NCBI GenBank assembly: GCA_016711225.1
Contig: JADJTK010000009.1
Location: 124,001 to 188,000 of the forward strand
DNA from: Opitutaceae bacterium
GTDB taxonomy: Bacteria > Verrucomicrobiota > Verrucomicrobiia > Opitutales > Opitutaceae
Direction: 5' to 3'
DNA length: 64,000 nucleotides
The position numbers were made by a program, and so were the translations under genes. Shown here piece after piece: positions 61,441-64,000 of the stretch. A model generated the notes under the pieces. That model did not search any database. It was not told the origin of the DNA and saw only the letters and a program-made list of their open reading frames with translations. The number at the start of each line of letters is the position of its first letter. Within the stretch, counting starts at the first letter, position 1.

Positions 61441-63414
61441 TCAGCCGGCGGGCGGCTTGGGCAGCAGGCGGGCGACGAGCCAGACCAAGACCACAACAAC
61501 CACGGCCAGCGCGGCCCAGAAAAGATACCGGGCGGCGGGACCTCCGAGGTTGAAAGCCGATTGCGGCGCACCGGCCTCGGCCGCACCGGCGGGGAGAGTG
61601 GCAGAGTGCTGAGGGGCGGCGAGCAGGCGCGGGGCGGCGAGCTGCAGGTCGTAGCGCGGGGCGGTGGCGGAGGGATTGCCGTAGAGCAGCGCGCAGCCGG
61701 CGGTATCGGTGGCCCGGAAACGCAGCCGGCGGACGGGATAGAGCGCCTCCGCCCTGGTCGGGGCGAAGGCGGCGTTGTCGCCATGGTCGATCTCGATGAA
61801 GAGCTTTCCGGACTGCGGGCGCGACTGGAGTTCGATCGTGAAGAGCGTGCGATCCTCGGCGTTGTCGCGTCGGATACTGGCGGTGCCGAGAATTCGGGGC
61901 CAGGGCTGACCGCGGGAATCCTGCTGCATCTCCCCCACGACGACCGTGCGCGCGAACACCGGCTCCGCGATGACTAGGCGGAGACTGTCGACAGGCATGC
62001 CCGCTATCGGCAGGGCCAGCTCCCAGCGTCCAACGGTGGGCCGCTTGGCATCGGGCGCCGCCACGAGGGCCAGCGGCGTGGTGCGCATCCGTGTGGTGCG
62101 TTCGAGCAGATACGGCACTTGGCGGTCGCCGCGGACGAGGCGCAGGTCGGCCAAGTCGGGCTGGCTGAGGGCGAGGGCCTCGGCGTCGAGCTCCAGAATT
62201 TGGGCACCGGGCGCGGTGAGCTTGAGGGTACGGCGGTGCTGCCACTTGGTCGCATCGATCGGTCCGCCGAACTCGGGGACGTCGGCCGGGAGCTGGGCGG
62301 GGCGGTAGGCGGGATTGGCGGTGCGCTCAGCGGCGGTGGCGGTGGTGGACTTGAGCCGGCCCCAATCGGCAGCGAAAGCGGCCACGTCGTAGCGCGGCGC
62401 GGCGGCGCGGGGCGCACCGGCGAAGAGCGTGTAGGTGCCGGCGGCTGGGGCGTCGAAGCCGATGGTCACCGCGCGGAGGCGAGCGACGACGCGCACGACG
62501 GCCAGCGGCGGGCTGTCGCCGTTGTCGATGAGGAGCTCAAGGCGGGCGGCAGGGGTGGCGGTTTCGATGCGCAGCGTCGGTTGGGCAAAGCGGCGCCCTC
62601 CGGGAAGCTCCAAACGGGCGAGGGTGCCGGTGGCGAGAGTATCCTCGATGACCATGTCGTCCTCCAGTCGTTGGGCCACGAGGCGAACCGAACGTTGGAA
62701 GACGCGTTCCCTCGGATCGAGCACGAGTTCGGCGAGGGGGCGGTGCTGGAGGCCGAGGTCGAGGGTGAGCCGGGTCGCGGTGGCTTCCTGCTCGGTGGAT
62801 ATGATGGGTACGGGAAGATCGGTGAACACCTCCGGTTCGCCCGCGCCGCTTTCGACCACGACGGCGGTGAGGGGGATGGGGGCCGTGCGCTCGTCCTCGA
62901 GGGTGAGGCGGACCGCGCGACCGCGGAGACCAGCGAGCTCGAGCGTGAGCTGTTCGACCCCGTGGCGCGTCCGGAAAACGAGGGCGGAGTCGGCTGCGGG
63001 TTGCCAGCGGCCCGACTCGTCCTGGACCTCGACGGTGGCGCCCTTGATGAAGTCGGTAGCCGGCGTCTCGAGTCGCAGGCGTTGGAGGGACTTCACCTCG
63101 CTGAGGGCGAACTCGGCCACGGTGGCGCGGTCGATCAGTCGCGCCTGTACGGTGACGCGTTCGGTGGTGGGGCGCACGGTGGTGCGCCGTACGAGCGCAA
63201 AGGGGATCTCGGCGCCGTCGGGGCCGAGCAGGCGCAGATCGGCGAGGTCGGTGCGGGCGGCATCGAGGGTCTCGGCCGGGAGGGTGAGGCGCAGCGGGCC
63301 GGCTTGGTCGAGGGTGAAAGACTGGCGGAACTCCCACGCGGCGGAGTCGAAGCCGGCGGCGAGATTAACCGCGGCGAGGGCGGCCAGCGGGACGAGGAGG
63401 CGGAGCAGGTTCAC
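61441..63414 (-). CDS. Exported DUF3999-like protein with C-terminal membrane anchor
   Basis: A 657-residue protein. The GTG at 63414 gives a signal peptide (MNLLRLLVPLAALAAVNLAAG). The mature part is long, beta-rich and partly repetitive: twice a strand set ending in LADLRLLGPDG or LADLRLVRGD is followed by Arg-rich segments. One membrane helix near the C-terminus (RYLFWAALAVVVVVLVWLVARLL) precedes a short basic tail. This matches the DUF3999 family, which is usually encoded beside DUF2339, as here with a 4-nt overlap (GTGA). Function unknown, probably envelope-related. Confidence 0.82.
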   Translation of the reverse strand: MNLLRLLVPLAALAAVNLAAGFDSAAWEFRQSFTLDQAGPLRLTLPAETLDAARTDLADLRLLGPDGAEIPFALVRRTTVRPTTERVTVQARLIDRATVAEFALSEVKSLQRLRLETPATDFIKGATVEVQDESGRWQPAADSALVFRTRHGVEQLTLELAGLRGRAVRLTLEDERTAPIPLTAVVVESGAGEPEVFTDLPVPIISTEQEATATRLTLDLGLQHRPLAELVLDPRERVFQRSVRLVAQRLEDDMVIEDTLATGTLARLELPGGRRFAQPTLRIETATPAARLELLIDNGDSPPLAVVRVVARLRAVTIGFDAPAAGTYTLFAGAPRAAAPRYDVAAFAADWGRLKSTTATAAERTANPAYRPAQLPADVPEFGGPIDATKWQHRRTLKLTAPGAQILELDAEALALSQPDLADLRLVRGDRQVPYLLERTTRMRTTPLALVAAPDAKRPTVGRWELALPIAGMPVDSLRLVIAEPVFARTVVVGEMQQDSRGQPWPRILGTASIRRDNAEDRTLFTIELQSRPQSGKLFIEIDHGDNAAFAPTRAEALYPVRRLRFRATDTAGCALLYGNPSATAPRYDLQLAAPRLLAAPQHSATLPAGAAEAGAPQSAFNLGGPAARYLFWAALAVVVVVLVWLVARLLPKPPAG

Positions 63415-64000
63415 GATTTGGGGTCGGGGTTGCTGCGCAGGAAGCGCGCAAAGAGGAAGGAGGCGGCGAGGGCCACGACGGCCACGACGAAGGAGGCGGC
63501 GATGCGGAAGATTTGGTCGAGGTGGGCGAAGTCGTGGACGATCAGTTTCAGGAAGGCGACGCAGAGCAGGGCGATCGCGGCGTAGCGGACGGCGCGCAGG
63601 TGTTGGCGAATACCGGCCAGCAGCAGGACGAGGGCGAACAGAGCCCAGGCGATGGTGTAGGACATGTCGCGGGCGAAGTTTCCGCTGAACTTGAGGCTTA
63701 CGTACGCGCCCGGGGGCGTGAAGTAATCGGCGATCTCGAGGTTCACCAGGGCGAAGGCCAGGATGGTGCCCAGCGTGCCGAGAAGGGCGGGGGCGCTGAA
63801 GCCCAGCACCCGGTCGCGCGGCGGAGCGAGCAGGCGCAGGCCGGCAAAGCAGCACACGGTTGCCGCGCCGTAGGTGAGTAGGATCCAGTTGAAGACCGGC
63901 GTCGGGCTGCGGCTGGCGTAGTGTAGTACCGCGGGATTGATGAGCAGCCGGGCGAATACGGCGACGAGCAGCGCCACGCCCGCCACGCGCAGGCCCGGAT
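63411..64000 (-). CDS. DUF2339 polytopic membrane protein, C-terminal part
   Basis: About 196 codons of a larger protein run off the right window edge. Six to seven hydrophobic segments are seen (for example FNWILLTYGAATVCCFAGL and SYTIAWALFALVLLLAGI), with the conserved C-terminal IALLCVAFLKLIVHDFAHLDQIFRIAAS, typical of DUF2339 proteins, which often exceed 800 residues. The coding frame continues to the edge without a required start. It overlaps the DUF3999 gene by 4 nt and forms a two-gene unit with it. Confidence 0.85.
   Translation of the reverse strand, partial: PGLRVAGVALLVAVFARLLINPAVLHYASRSPTPVFNWILLTYGAATVCCFAGLRLLAPPRDRVLGFSAPALLGTLGTILAFALVNLEIADYFTPPGAYVSLKFSGNFARDMSYTIAWALFALVLLLAGIRQHLRAVRYAAIALLCVAFLKLIVHDFAHLDQIFRIAASFVVAVVALAASFLFARFLRSNPDPKS

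Overview
The window looks like a chromosomal segment of a high-GC Gram-negative bacterium. Two TonB-dependent receptors, an LptF/G-type permease, MacA/MacB-like components and periplasmic multihaem cytochromes point to a two-membrane cell. The gene content (Oad sodium pump, rhomboid with a C-terminal tail motif, many secreted enzymes) and the near absence of Shine-Dalgarno sequences fit the Verrucomicrobiota, most likely Opitutaceae. That placement is inference from style and content; there is no rRNA in the window. No tRNA, rRNA, CRISPR array, complete insertion sequence or prophage was recognised.

Layout. 1-3.9 kb: a partial secreted protein, rhomboid protease, ferredoxin, and amtB-glnK for ammonium uptake. 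4.2-10.4 kb: Na+-pumping decarboxylase (oadB-oadG-oadA), enolase and class II aldolase, all on the minus strand. 10.4-13.2 kb: a gene-free stretch full of repeat debris, then a secreted GH5 glycosidase. 13.2-23.7 kb: a chemoreceptor fused to hemerythrin, a TonB receptor, an M3 oligopeptidase, a membrane Zn-peptidase, a kinase/regulator pair and two receiver-only proteins. 23.3-30.9 kb: a TonB copper receptor, a sulfide:quinone-reductase-like flavoprotein with a 57-residue partner, hisC, a permuted-papain hydrolase and an unknown secreted protein. 31-36 kb: an intact toxin-antitoxin pair, a truncated M15 peptidase and the pyruvate dehydrogenase operon E1alpha-E1beta-E2, whose spacers hold unusual heptad repeats and a poly-G tract. 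35.9-45.7 kb: DUF4097 protein, acyltransferase, ABC ATPase plus HlyD protein, a GbsR-like regulator with its probable target, a frameshifted ppk1 and an LptF/G protein. 46-55.8 kb: a secreted beta-helix protein and a divergent periplasmic nitrate reductase locus (napD-napA-tetrahaem cytochrome-napF on the minus strand; tetrahaem cytochrome-nrfC-nrfD-Rrf2 on the plus strand) around one palindromic operator. 55.9-57.1 kb: decayed toxin-antitoxin modules. 57.2-64 kb: a UnbV-type protein with a membrane multihaem cytochrome, then DUF3999 and DUF2339 proteins.

How the parts may work together. The nap locus has no napC; the NrfC/NrfD-like pair and two tetrahaem cytochromes are the obvious quinol-to-NapA route, with the Rrf2 protein as probable regulator. 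Several genes are broken (ppk1, napF, nrfC, an M15 peptidase, relE, hicB, hicA). Single-base indels in short homopolymers could be sequencing errors, but the nonsense codon, the truncations and the tandem duplications look like real decay.

The most unusual non-coding content is a set of GTAG-headed REP-like hairpins (two as inverted pairs with identical 13-nt spacers, others touching stop codons or inside a coding sequence), a second dispersed palindrome with a 19-nt core, and degenerate arrays with strict 7-nt periodicity in operon spacers.
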